Below are positions 52,634 to 64,000 of a stretch of DNA of 64,000 nucleotides, piece by piece. This stretch comes from Callaeas wilsoni (taxonomy: Eukaryota; Chordata; Aves; Passeriformes; Callaeidae): positions 62,001 through 126,000 of the forward strand of contig VWPU01010308.1 of the NCBI GenBank assembly GCA_013398955.1. Direction: 5' to 3'. Position numbers and translations under genes: made by a program. The notes beneath the pieces were generated by a model. It had not been told where the DNA came from, made no database searches, and was given only the letters and a program-made list of their open reading frames with translations. Within the stretch, counting starts at the first letter, position 1. Each line of letters starts with the position of its first letter.

Positions 52634-52932
52634 ATACCTAAAGAAAGATGGAGAAGGACTTTTCACAAGGGCATGTAGTGACAGGAAAGGAGGAATGGCT
52701 TCAAACAGAAAGAGAGTAGGTTTAGATAAGATATGAGGAAGAAATTCTTTATTTTGAGGGTGGTGAGGCACTGGCACAGGTTGCCCAGAGAAGTTCTGTA
52801 TGCTCCATCCCTGCAAGTGTTTAAGACCTGGTTGGACAGAGCTCTGAGCAACCTGGTCTAGTAAAAGTTGTCCCTTGAAACTAGATGGTCTTTAAAGTCC
52901 TTTCGAACGCAGGCCATTCTATGATTCTATGA
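52634..52932 (+). mobile_element. CR1 LINE 3' end, sense
   Basis: It matches the avian CR1 3' end in order: acttttcacaagggcatgta, aagaaattctttattttgag, ggtggtgaggcactggcaca, ggttgcccagagaag, gctctgagcaacctggtcta, and the terminal ttctatgattctatga at 52917-52932. It is 5'-truncated to about 300 bp, as is typical. The usual 'cccatggcagggg' piece between tgtccc and gaactagatg is missing. There is no ORF2 coding part. Minus frames at 52613-52851 are shadows. Confidence 0.92.
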
Positions 52933-55266
52933 CAAAATTCCTAGCAATACATTTCCTACTGGATTATGTTTTTCTGAGAATTTCAAACAGAATTTAGATG
53001 TAAATCGGTGTTCATTCCTTCATTATGTCATTTCGAAGCTAAAAATCTTTACATATGTGACTCCCTGAGCAGCTCTTCAGGCACTAAAAAGCTGCCCCAG
53101 GAAAAAACAAGATTATTAAATGAAGGTTTACAGTTTTATCACAGCTAAGTTTCTGTATTTCAAAAAAAAAGCCGAGTAATGATATGGAACTAAATCCATA
53201 ATGCCCAAGTTCTACAAGAGCATAGCATCTGTAACTCTGCATGCACTCAGAACCAGATTTATTTAATTTCTATGTTTGCATAGTCAGCTAAGAGATGCAA
53301 GATGGAAAAAAGCACATCTGGTACTTTTTTGGAATGGTATACTGACCACTAATCTGCCAACCTTGAAGTCAGCAACATTTTATGAGTTGTAAAGAGAAAT
53401 TCACCTCATGAATTCTTAGGCTGCTCTGAAATAGTAAAAACTGGATGGAGCTGCCGGTTGCATCAGGACCATGTTCTGCTCTTTTCACCTCACCTTTGCC
53501 TCCAAAGGGTGCAGGTCTCTCCCACCGCCTTGTCCTAGCTCAGGAGGAGACAAGTAGTAGCAGGATGTTACAGAGCAAGATAGAGCTTACAGAGAGGAGG
53601 AGATCACAGCATTAGGCAGCTGCAGTTCTCTCCCTTTTGCATTCCACTTCACAGCTTCCAAGAGGAGTTTTGCTGAATCCAGACCCAGGTGTATAAAGCT
53701 AGTCTGGACTTTACCACATCCTCCATCCAAATGATGTATTTGAATTGTTGATTAAAACAGCACACCACAACAAAACAACAACAGAATAAGAAGAATCAAA
53801 GCATTTTCTACTAGAAATCCTAAGCTCAGTAACAAGTCAAATGGATGACTGGTCATCAGAGCTGTTTTTCTTTATTGTGTTTGCATAAGCTTTAATGAAA
53901 AAGAAAAAATTGAACTGCAAATATCAAGTACCAGCACTCTGGAGAGGCAGGACTAATTGAGCCACCTCACAATTTTTTCTGGAAGGGAAAGTTGTAGAAA
54001 ACCACTAGTGAATTACATTTTTACTGTCTCCAATATTATGGCTCTTCCCAAGTAAAGTTCTATGATGAACTGTTTCTTCTTAGAAAGATTAGGAATTACA
54101 TGGTCCAAAAAAACAATGAGGTAGCTATAGGGCTTTTTTGCAGGTGTGTTGTTCTTGAAAGGCCATTTGAGACCTTCCTATTCTTATCTGAGATGCCAGC
54201 AGGTGTCTGGTCACACTGAAATAACTCACTTAGGAAAGGCTGTTAGCATAAGATGACTGCCCAGAAGCACTTCACGCCAGCTCTTGGAATGATGCTGTGA
54301 AACAATAGGTGCCCGTGGTGCAGCTTGGTAAATTTATTTAGTCACCATGTTGTTGAGACAATAAATTGAAGGTGAAACTTTTCAAAATCACACGAGTGCA
54401 CAATCCTATGGAATTAGCAATTAATCAGATGATGTCAAAGAACTCCCAGTAATCTTGGCAGTCTGAGCTTGTTACCGGTTATAAACTAGAAAGAAAGATC
54501 ACAAAACTTTTAGTCAAGTCACATCAGCACATGGGAAATATTTACAACTCTCCTTACCTCCTAACACTACCTGTCAGTGTGTGCCTTGATGGCGTTAATT
54601 AATGTTGAAAACTCAACTGAGGCAGAAATCCAGGATAGTATCTAATATAGCATTAGTATCTTTAATTTCAAAAGGACAATTTGATGGTATGTAATCCACC
54701 CCAACATCACCAGCTGAACAATATCAGTTTTTCTTCTGTCTTGAAAAATAATGACTCTTATTGCTATCTTCATTCTCAGATGATCAATAAAATAAAGAAA
54801 GCCATTTGAAATCCTGCTACACTGAAATACAGACATTATAGCAAGTGAATTAATTACCATCTCCAAAAATAAAATCTTTACTGAAAGCAAATTTCAGTAA
54901 TGTTGGTCCAGCAAATCACAAAATCATGCCAATAGGTTCTATTAATAATTTCAGCTTTTTGGAAGAACAAAGAGACATTTCAGGCTTGAGAATTTTGAAT
55001 GACACAAGTCTCTTGATTAGGGAATACTATTTTTATACAAAGGAACTTGCAGCTATTTAAAAAACAAAATATGATACTTGTTTGGTTGGGATATATATAT
55101 AAATATTTAAAATAATTCACCAGCAATTTTTTAAAAAAACATAAGCAAGGAGATCATAACTACACAACTCATGTCTGAATATTTTCCTCACTTCAGAGAA
55201 CATCGGTGATCAAGGTTTTTTGGCCCCTATTCCTGTCATCACTCACATGAGTCACTCAACCCTGAG
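52933..55266. other. AT-rich non-coding stretch
   Basis: No gene recognised. The part at 53440-53700 is GC-richer and carries a pyrimidine-rich acceptor-like site ending in acag at 53654, with a gtgtat donor-like site at 53689. Confidence 0.5.
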
Positions 55267-55400
55267 ATGAGCTCAGTTGATTAAAATAGTGTTAGTGATG
55301 CCAAGGTTGTGGTTTTGATCCCTGTATGGGCTGTTTGCTTAAGAGCTGGACTCAATCCTTGTGCAGCCCTTCCAACTCAGAGTATTCTATGATTCTGTGA
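55267..55400 (+). mobile_element. TguSINE1-like SINE, near full length
   Basis: The tRNA-like head carries an A-box-like tgagctcagttga at about 55268-55280 and a B-box-like ggttttgatccc at 55311-55322, with ccaaggttgt between them. After the head come gcttaagagctggactcaat, cctt and ccttccaactcagagtattc, and the terminal tatgattctgtga. A- and B-box changes suggest that the Pol III promoter is weak or dead. CR1 supplies the mobilisation machinery for this family. Confidence 0.88.
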
Positions 55401-56919
55401 GTCAGAAGAAAAGAACAGTAAGTCGTGTCTTGAAGACCACTGTTAATGAAAAAGCCTGCATGTGACAAAGGAATAATTCAACCGCATACGTGGTCAGAGT
55501 TTGCTTCTGTCATATATGCATTCAAGAAATATAAATCTGCTGCTTTGAAATAGGCCATCACAGCTTGGACCTGGCTGGATATAGGACAACTGATGTGTAA
55601 ATAATTATAAACTCGTCATAGGACTTTGTAAATCAAAATGCTTATTCAGTGGCCATTTTACTTCTTCTGTGTGATGGTGCATAGCAGCCAGTCGAAATGG
55701 GGGCATTAAAATGTTTTCAGGTAACCTCATATTCTGTCCAGAAAATACCAAAGGATTCCTTTTTCTCATTCCGTCTTTCTCATTACTATACACAGCATGG
55801 AGAACCCACCCCACTGTGATATGTACAACACAAACAGCACAGTAAAAGGTGACACTCTAAGAAATCTGCTGAATTATTTATTTGGTGCATGATGTGTGTA
55901 AACTATTCATTGGTCTGGGTACACTCTATACAAGGTAAATATAGGATATCTGCCTTATATAGAATTGAATATTAACTGACTTTGGATTGAGATCTTTAGA
56001 GTATAAGGAGTATTTTCTTGTAAAATTAGAAACAAAATTAATACAAAAACTTTTCTTTATAAAAAATATATATTTGTATATGACCAAATATCTGACTTGT
56101 GTTTCAGTGCTGAAAATACTACAAAAAAGGAAACACATCTGCTAAATCACATTTTCTGATTCACAAGGAATTAAAAGGTGGAACTACAGTGTGAAATGCT
56201 CCAAACAATTAGCCTGTGAAGTGCTCCAAGGCTTTTAATGTTTTTTCCCCATAAGTACTAAAAGGTTGTTTTCCCCTTGTGAATGTGATTTCAGAGAGCA
56301 ACAATGTACATGAATTAGCATAAAAACAGGCTGTTCTGTGTTCATGGTTCCCTTTAAATCTGGTGCTAAATATACCCTTTAATGTAATATACCTGTAATA
56401 TTTAATAGGTTTGACATCCACTGGAGGCTTATCATTCATTTCGTGAACACTACTTAGGATGTAAGCAGGTCATATGAAACCTGGCATCCTAACCAGGTCT
56501 CGTCTTGAAAATACATATGATGAATGGTACTGAATAATTCTCCTCTGGAAAGACTCTGGTCACAGCATTTTTAAGTATTATCAGGCCTGACCCATCATCT
56601 GGATTTTAAAGTATCTGTTTCATTTGTTTCCTTGATCGTGTTAACTTTAACCAGGCTTCTTGGCCTAACTCATTGCCACATACAGCTGCACAAAAGCTTG
56701 TGCCAACAGAAGAAAAGTGATGGCGCAGAAGTGGGACTAAACTAAATGCTTCTTTTAGCTGCAGTACATACTTAGGCTGCTTAGGAGGCTTCCTAGTGCC
56801 CTTGCTAGAATAGCACTAACCTTTCTGAAGTAAGGATAGGCTGAAAACCTCCATTATCTTGGACGGTAGTTCCCTTAGCTCCAAAAAATAAGACAGAAGT
56901 GAAGCAGCACCAGGACAGT

Positions 56920-57090
56920 GAACGGCTCTCACGGCTTGTTGCCTGCTCTACAGATTGCTGGTCTACATAGCAGCTAGAGAGGGGATAGACAGAAGGCAGC
57001 AGAGCCGCACTCCAGGAGGCACTGCTACCCCCGGGGGAGATGGCACCCGTCTTCCAGGAGCACACTCCCAAGGCTGTAACTGCAGTGGAA
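56920..57090. other. GC-richer patch, unidentified
   Basis: It contains ctacccccgggggagatggc and other CpG-bearing pieces inside AT-rich DNA. A plus-strand frame reads LQEALLPPGEMAPVFQEHTP before a TAA. A minus-strand frame of 88 codons covers the same DNA. Neither is recognised. It may be an exon, a small regulatory element or an old LTR piece. Confidence 0.25.
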
Positions 57091-60000
57091 GTGCTAAGAT
57101 AAACTTGGAGTAAACTGTTCGAAATATAAATAAGCTTCAGGTTTTTAGTCAGGGTCTGCTGTAGTCTGAAAGCAAGGGCAGCTGGATGTAAAGGAAAGAT
57201 ACCTTGCTGTGTTTTCCTACAGTTATTGTGAATATGTATTTGGAATGCCTATAGATTTCAACACCACTCTTTTAACTGGGATAGTGAGAGAGGCGCTTAT
57301 GAAGTCAAATCATTTAAGTAAATGTTTAGGATTAGAAAAGCATAGCTCTCCAAAGTTATTAGTAATTTCTTATAAATGAGGCTTGATTAATTAAGAAAAC
57401 AAAGCACAAAAGTGAAGGTAGCATAGCTCATATCAAGCCAAAAATCATAGCTAAGCCGTGCTATCAAAAGACCCCTACAGCTGAACATGTATATATTTTC
57501 TATATTAGCAAAAATTGCCTGAAATAAGAAAAGCTAAACATACTAGTGGAATGACATTACCTATATGTCCTGTTGTGGAAGTGTTCACTAAAATAAAATC
57601 TTGCAGGTATTTCTTGAAAGCTAATGTATAGAGCCCAGAAAATTTCACCAGCTTTATGATATAGATCATAATGAATATTCAATGTACAACATGGTTTAAT
57701 ACATTCCTCAGGAGTGAAAACATCATGGAGTCCTAAGGGATTCAGTCTCCTCTATCATTTGACTATTAAACACTAGAACAATTATAATTGCTACTTTGAA
57801 ACACATCAAAGAGAGTCAGTAATTTTATACTCTTATGTTAGTATTAGCTTATCTTTGAAAAAAAGTGAATGTTCTAACGGGCATTTTTGTTGGAGCAGCA
57901 AGCTTAGTTGAAAAAAAGACCACCAAGTATCAGTAAAATAAAACACAAACACCAGTGACACAGTATTTCCACTGACCTGTGATGACACAAAGTAGGAAGA
58001 ATTCCTTTGTTGTGCCATGCTGGCTTACCATTTAGCAGGTGGAGAACAAGCTACTTCATCCAAAACAGTCAGCCAAATAGTTATTTGCATGATTACAGAG
58101 AATTGTCTCATTAAAGCGTCAGTGCCCAGATTATCAAGTCTCTTTTCCCTCTTTTTTTATTTTTGGCAGAAAATACATATGTGACTGGCATCATTAAAAG
58201 TCTAAAGAATGCTGTTTGGAACAGCTGATGGAAACTATTTTCTTTGAGACAAGCATAGTTGAAAAATATACTTTATCCAATAACCCTTTTATTAAGATTT
58301 CAGAATGTAGAGACAAGAGGACTTCCAATAGACCTCAGGGTCAAAGGACTGATGGAGAGAAGAACTCCCTCAATAAAAGCCAACGCCAAACTCATTTTGT
58401 CTAGTGTTAGGGTTCAAATGTGAGTCACCAAGACATCCTCTCAGTATGGGTTACAAAACTGGGTTACATAATATTTCAGACAACATAAATATGCTTTAAG
58501 CTAACAATCACCTCAGAAAAACAATGAAAATAGCAAAAAAAGAAACAGATGCATCCATATTTCTGGTGCTTCAAGCAATTTTCTAGTCAAATCTATAGTT
58601 GTTTTATCAACATCTTCCAGAGCTATAATTTCTATCAGAAGAAAGAACATCACTGGTTCTCGCTTTTAAATTGCCTTCCATGGCTGTCTTGACTTGAAGA
58701 TGGAGTTATCTCCACTGCAATATACTCCTGACTGCCCTTTAAGTGAAAAAGATTTTTATTGTGTGACAGAGATGTTCATCAATACAACAGGTAATTCAAA
58801 AGTAGACTTTCCTAAAGTAAAGTGAAGCCCGCTGTGGATTCCTTCATACTTTTTTCTACCCATGTTAGAGTTTCCCTCTTAAAAACATGAAATGCCACCC
58901 AAGTAACTTCTTCAGCTTTGATTCAGAGAGAGGGAATCAATCACCTTCCTAAAAATTGTGTTCATTGTAAACAGATCCTTTAAAGTCCTCAGACAACCTA
59001 TTTATGAAAAAATTTTGCTTAGTGTTTCAAAAATGCTAAAGTCCAATCATCAAGGTCCTAAATAAGAACAAGGTAACTCTATGTGTAAATTAATGAATAA
59101 TTGTCATTGTCAACACCAGTACTTTTACTGACATGTTTTCCAAACACTTACTATAAAGATCAATTTACAGAAAGTTTACCATTCTTTACATATTTACCAC
59201 CTGAAACAAACAGCTGTATTAAAGCTCTAGAGGTGACAAAGATGCTGGCAGCTTCTCCTAAGCTGTTCTTAGGGGAAAAAGAGCAATAAAGAGAAATGCT
59301 TATCTTGACCTTGAAATTCCAATCAAAACCCCCTATTTCCCTCCAGAGCTTTTGGAAAAAATCCCCTGTACAGTTTGCTGGCACAGATCACAGTAATAAG
59401 CCTCATGCTAAGGACTTTAAAACCACCAAAACAGTAAAATCAAGAATTTAAATTCTTCCTAACACGTATTTGTCCTTGACCACCATCTATATAAACCAGC
59501 ACTCTCCTATAACCTGCATAATACAGTCAAGTGAAATTAATGTTCCATTTTATCATCCATGAATGCATATTTTTAATAAGACTTCACAGCAAAAATACAG
59601 ATTCATGCTTAGTAAAGAACACAAATAAAAAGTTCAAAATCTTTGTATTGTTAAAAATAGTAGTTTTTATTAAATATTTTTGTCTCATTGTTTAAAAAGA
59701 AAAGAAACTTATACACCTTCAAAATCAGTGGTTCTATTCTGATTCCACTGAAAATAGAGTTGTTTGGCATTGTGTTACAGGAATAGCCATGAATATTGAA
59801 CACAAGTATACTGGAAAAATGTAATTCCTAGCTTTAAAATCCAGTTTCGCAGATTTTTAATATACATTTCTATCACTTAAAGTCAGCTCATGGATACTCC
59901 AAATGTCCAGAACGCACAGGAGGTTCTGATCCTTTTCACGTGAGCATCGGAATGATGAGTAATACTGAATTTATGGGATTACAAGTGAGTCTAGAAAAAG

Positions 60001-61927
60001 TACTACTTATACAGCACTCCAAATATAAGGACTACTCAGCATTAAGATTCTTGTTGGAAAGCAAAAGTCCTGTTGAGGAATTAACACTGAGTCCGTGGGA
60101 AGTGCTAACTCTGTAAGATATATCCTACAAATTGATATGAGAAATGCGGCATGCCTTTGATATACTCTCAATAGCTATACTCTGGAAACATACCCTTTAA
60201 AAGAACCTCTTTGCACTATGTTTACAGACTGCTATTTAGTTTCTCAACTACTCCTCTTGAATTTCAGGTTCTTTCTTTATTTAAAAAATGAAAAGGAAAA
60301 AAAATGGAAGCAAAATATTTGTCAAATCTGGTATTATTCCTTAAGCTCTTAAAACAGGAAAAGGACAATACTGTAAAATTTAGTATTTTCCAGAGGGTGA
60401 TTACTCCTAACTTCTAAATAAACTTTAATGTGCTAACACATTCTTTCACAGAGCTTTTAAATATCATGATCTTTCCAAAAAGTAATTACTTTGCATACAC
60501 GAAAAAGCAATTTTCTCTATCTACTAACTGGTATATTATATTCAGTTATATTGATTTTTCACCTACAAAATGTATATTGTTCTTTTTTAACTAGTTTCCT
60601 CACATTAGCTATATAAGTTACTTACAACTTATAACAAATACATCTAAAAAAACATAGAAAAACAATAAGAGTTTGAACTGCCTACATTTTCCAAGATACA
60701 GAAGACTAGGCATAAGACAAATTTCTAAAGCAAATCAGGTTAAAATGTGTATCTAGAATATGCATAAATTGCTGTTTTCGCCATTCAACACAGCAAATTT
60801 ACTTACATACTTTTCCAAACAGTCTGAACAGTTAATAAAATATCTGATCAAAGCTAAAAATATGTACATTTTCTGAACACAATGGTGCAGAAATAACTCT
60901 AACCATATTTTAGTTCATTTTGCAAATTGACCAAATATAAGAATAAATGTTATGCAGTAAAACCTGATTACCATTGTCAACACTGAGTATTACTCTACTA
61001 GTAAAGAATTTTCATTCATATTCATGTGTTTCTCATCTAAAATTTAAATACAAATTTATCATAAACTACACTTGCATTATGAATTTTTTACTTTGTAGGA
61101 CATATTTCTAGAAGAGTGTACAATTTAAAGTTCTTCAAACATTTGAGGTACTTACTTCTGCATACATATTGAAGTTTTTGCTTTTATCTTTTTCCCAGCT
61201 ACATTCTGGGAAAGCTTTTTATAACAATGCAGGTCTGAAGTTTTTTGTACTTCTTGCATCAAGTACTTTCTCTGACCTCACTAGAAAAACTTTTCTATTG
61301 AAAGTCAGCCAAGGGAGAAATGCAATTGGGAACAGAATCCTTTCCATCTCCATTCAGCTAGATATTGCTCTGCTTAGTGTTTTCATAATGAACATCCTGA
61401 AGTCTGGACTTGGATAAAGACAGGAAAGAGAAAGCAAATTTCTCATTACGGCAAGGTACTGATGATGGCGATAGTGATAATACAATCATAATATTTTTAG
61501 GGCTTCCTAAATTTCTGTGGAAGGAAGCTTTGAATTTTGAACTTCCCCTTCTTCCAGTCTTTTGTTCATAAAATACACTGACTTGGTGTCTACTTGTTCT
61601 CTAAATCCTTGGTGACTGTAGTATTTTTCCACTCTCTCCAACAGGATTGTCCTTCTTCCCATCACTCGGTTCTCCTGCTGTACTGTCTTTCCCCTCTTTT
61701 CTTCCTAACATAACCTCATAGTCAAAGGCAGCATGGCTTTATAGGTTATAAAATCTATGTCATAGAAACACAGGTATATAAAGGAGCCATCTAGTACTGC
61801 AAGACATGCCCTCTTGGATAAAAAGGATTATGAAATCTCAGTCTGGCTGCTCCAGGTGTGAAGTATGTTTCTTTGAATCTTTCTCTTTACAGAAATTGTT
61901 GTTTAACAAGTTGTAAATGTCGGGGGG

Positions 61928-61978
61928 AAAAATAATATAAAATAAACAAACAAACCAACAAACCCCAACCAAAACCCA
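61928..61978. repeat. (AAAC)n-like A/C-rich tract
   Basis: aaacaaacaaaccaacaaac followed by cccaaccaaaaccca, preceded by cgggggg. Confidence 0.8.
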
Positions 61979-62404
61979 ATACACTCGCCCCTAAAACACA
62001 CACATACAAAAATATTCAACTGCACAGTTTTTTTCCCTTAGGGAGAAGATACAAGACAAATTCTAAGATGTGTTTTCATCACTTTGATGAGTGATGAGAG
62101 AACACCACAGAAGGTGTTCAGATAATGAAGTGACAGAGTTTAACACAGCAAATTTAAAGTAGAAGGAGCTAAAAGGCCTCTTCCCACTTTCATTGCCATG
62201 TGGAATAAGCTCCCCACAGTCCTTTAAATCTTACCTACATATACATTTTTATATTGTGAATTATATTATGATTAAAAATTATTTTATATACAACAGATGA
62301 GGCATTTTCAAGGAAGAAATTTTGCTGAACTCCATAGGAATCTTGAAAATATATATAGTAATTCCTGATGATGACTATATCTGAAATACAGAATAGAAGA
62401 GCCT

Positions 62405-62710
62405 GAATTGGAAATAACCCATGGAGATCAGAGTCCAGTTCCAGACTGCACACAGAGAAAGTTAAACCATATATCCAAGAGCATCATCCAGACACTTATT
62501 GAACACTCACTTGGTGCCATGACCACTTTCCTGGGGAACTTGTTCCAATGCTTGACCACTGTCTCAGTGAAGAACTTTTTCCTAACATCCAGTCTGAAAT
62601 TTCCCTGATATATTTAAGCCATTCCCTTGCATCTTATCACCAGAGAGCAGAAAGAAATCAGCACCAACCTGTGCCCTCCACATTATGTTGAAGTTGTAGA
62701 CAGCAATCAA
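62405..62710 (-). mobile_element. CR1 LINE 3' end, antisense
   Basis: The plus strand reads gatcagagtccagttccaga, then ttggtgccatgaccactttc, ctggggaacttgttccaatg, gtgaagaactttttcctaac, atccagtctgaaatttccct and aagccattcccttgcatctt. This is the reverse complement of the CR1 3' region with ggttcttcaccca, gaacaggctcccc and cacggcacc landmarks. It lacks the terminal TTCTATGA repeats. It differs in subfamily from the copy at 52634-52932, which has the accttgcccagag/acctggtcta type end. It is strongly diverged, hence old. Confidence 0.85.
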
Positions 62711-64000
62711 AATACTGTGACATATTTCTGGGTTTGGTTCTAGTTGGTTTGGTCAGTTTTTTGCTTTTTCACAAATTCTTTTACACCAAACTGTGGAAGG
62801 TAAGATTCATTCTAACTTGCAGAGCACTACACTGATTTCTAATCTAGCATTTCAGAGAAATACACATCTTCCAGTGACTGGCTGAAACTGATATCATTAA
62901 AGATTAAGAAATTGAGAGGAGAAGGGTCACATTTGTCTGCATTAATCAACTATTCAATAAATAAGCAGTTGTTAATAATGTCATTAAAACCTTCTAACAT
63001 CTTGGGATTTTTATGTGATTTTAAAAGTTTACTAAGAGTTAACTTGTCTATGAGCAATAACAAGATTGTTTTTATAAACTTGTGCCATTCTTTGTTTTCA
63101 CGTGACAGCCAAGAATAATAATTCATTATATTGTTTTCAAGATGGTTCCAAGCACATAAACATAACTTTAAATCTAGAACTACACATCATGTATTAGCCA
63201 GCCGTAATCTTCAGTCTCCTTTCCTGAATTTAAAATGCAGAATATTAATTTAAAAAGAAAACTTTTACAATTCAAACAGAATAGCTTCCTAAATGAAAGA
63301 CATGGATATCTGAGAAGATCAAAGAGCAGAAAAAGAGTAAATGAAAGAAATGGAAATTATAAAATATGCATTCTATTTTCAGTATACTGGATTTAGATTA
63401 AGAAATTTTGCATATGCCTTAACCATAAAAGTTATTCCTTATCTGTATTAAAGACGTTTTAATGCAATATGGCTGTTGATTACTAAAAGCAAAAGTATAT
63501 GTTGTTTTAATCATCAACACTTTTAAGGAAGAGTTTGAAAAAAGTCATGAAATGATCCTAGGCCACTGCAATAATTGGTCCTTCAAAACCTGGTAAGAAG
63601 TGAAACATTTACAAAAATAATTTTTTTTTTTTTTGGCAGGGATGGGAGAAGTGGCTATAAAGGTCTGTCAACCTCCACAAAGAGAACAAGAGTCTTGTCA
63701 CAAGTCTACATGTCCAGGACCAGAGCATTATTGTTGCATCGAGAAATTTCTCGTCTTTATGTCTGGATTTAGATTTTTTTGTTTTACTTCAACAAAAATA
63801 TGGAGTGAGACATTTAAATCTCACTAGGCATACTAATTAATATAATTAGGCTATTCTAGATTCATAATCCATAAGAATAATCACTTGCTTTTCAAAAAAA
63901 AAATTATTATCAAGTTTTATTCTCACCCAGGTTAAGCTGATTTCCCCTTACCAAATCCCCTAACTCCCACCCTTCTAGCACTTGTACTCATTTGGATGCA
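62711..64000. other. AT-rich non-coding stretch to window end
   Basis: Nothing recognised except the poly-T and frame listed separately at 63621-63827. Confidence 0.5.
63621..63827 (+). other. Poly-T followed by unidentified cysteine-containing frame
   Basis: A run of 14 T and then ggcag resembles a strong splice acceptor (possible exon start at 63640). The following frame, open to about 63827, reads GEVAIKVCQPPQREQESCHK and then STCPGPEHYCCIEKF, with five cysteines ending in a CC pair. That recalls small disulfide-rich domains, but I cannot name one and the pattern is incomplete. Alternatively the T run is the reverse complement of a poly-A tail of a minus-strand retrocopy whose body would lie at 63635 onward. 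Confidence 0.2.

Larger units (their letters stand above)
55401..62404. other. AT-rich non-coding stretch
   Basis: No gene or retroelement recognised in about 7 kb. A GC- and CpG-richer patch lies at 56920-57090. (AAAC)n-type A/C sequence lies at 61928-61978. Open frames are short. Confidence 0.55.

Noticed and set aside
55267..55330. tRNA gene
   Set aside because: The A- and B-box-like motifs belong to a SINE head continued by a CR1-type tail. The boxes are mutated and there is no intact cloverleaf.
62235..62608. Frames of 66-72 codons
   Set aside because: They overlap the antisense CR1 3' end, which is untranslated in CR1.

Overview
The window reads as nuclear DNA from a bird, most likely a passerine. 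The evidence is the repeats. There are CR1 LINE 3' ends with the avian TTCTATGA-type tail, three copies of a tRNA-headed SINE with a CR1 tail (the TguSINE1 type described from zebra finch), and several ERV long terminal repeats of the avian TGTCCTGG...TTAAACCAC kind. The rest is AT-rich and dense in stop codons on both strands. Microsatellites are scarce and short, and A/C-only low-complexity tracts recur. There are no bacterial-style operons, ribosome-binding sites, rRNA, tRNA genes or CRISPR arrays.

Layout: an antisense SINE lies at 139-284. A complete 604-bp solo LTR with an exact 5-bp target-site duplication lies at 3893-4496. An unidentified GC-rich patch lies at 5160-5295, and two overlapping hydrophobic minus-strand frames at 7040-7553. 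An unidentified GC-richer frame lies at 18549-18818. A minus-strand sequence that looks like a short membrane-anchor exon sits at 22830-22927, just before an ERVL-like LTR at 23065-23673. An antisense fragment of the same LTR type is at 30160-30388. Exon-like signals occur near 33204-33328 (+) and 46270-46328 (-). A cysteine-rich open frame covers 49947-50402. The 50.6-55.4 kb stretch is the most repeat-rich: a SINE tail, an LTR with an internal tandem duplication, a CR1 3' end and a full SINE. The last CR1 is antisense at 62405-62710, and a poly-T plus cysteine-containing frame lies at 63621-63827.

I could not identify any protein-coding gene with confidence. Most open frames are below about 125 codons and behave as chance frames in AT-rich DNA. 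The window is best described as a gene-poor intergenic region or the interior of large introns, carrying old retroelements and a few exon-like segments that need transcript or cross-species evidence. I found no convincing novel biological system. Repeat family names rest on recognising consensus features, not on a database search.
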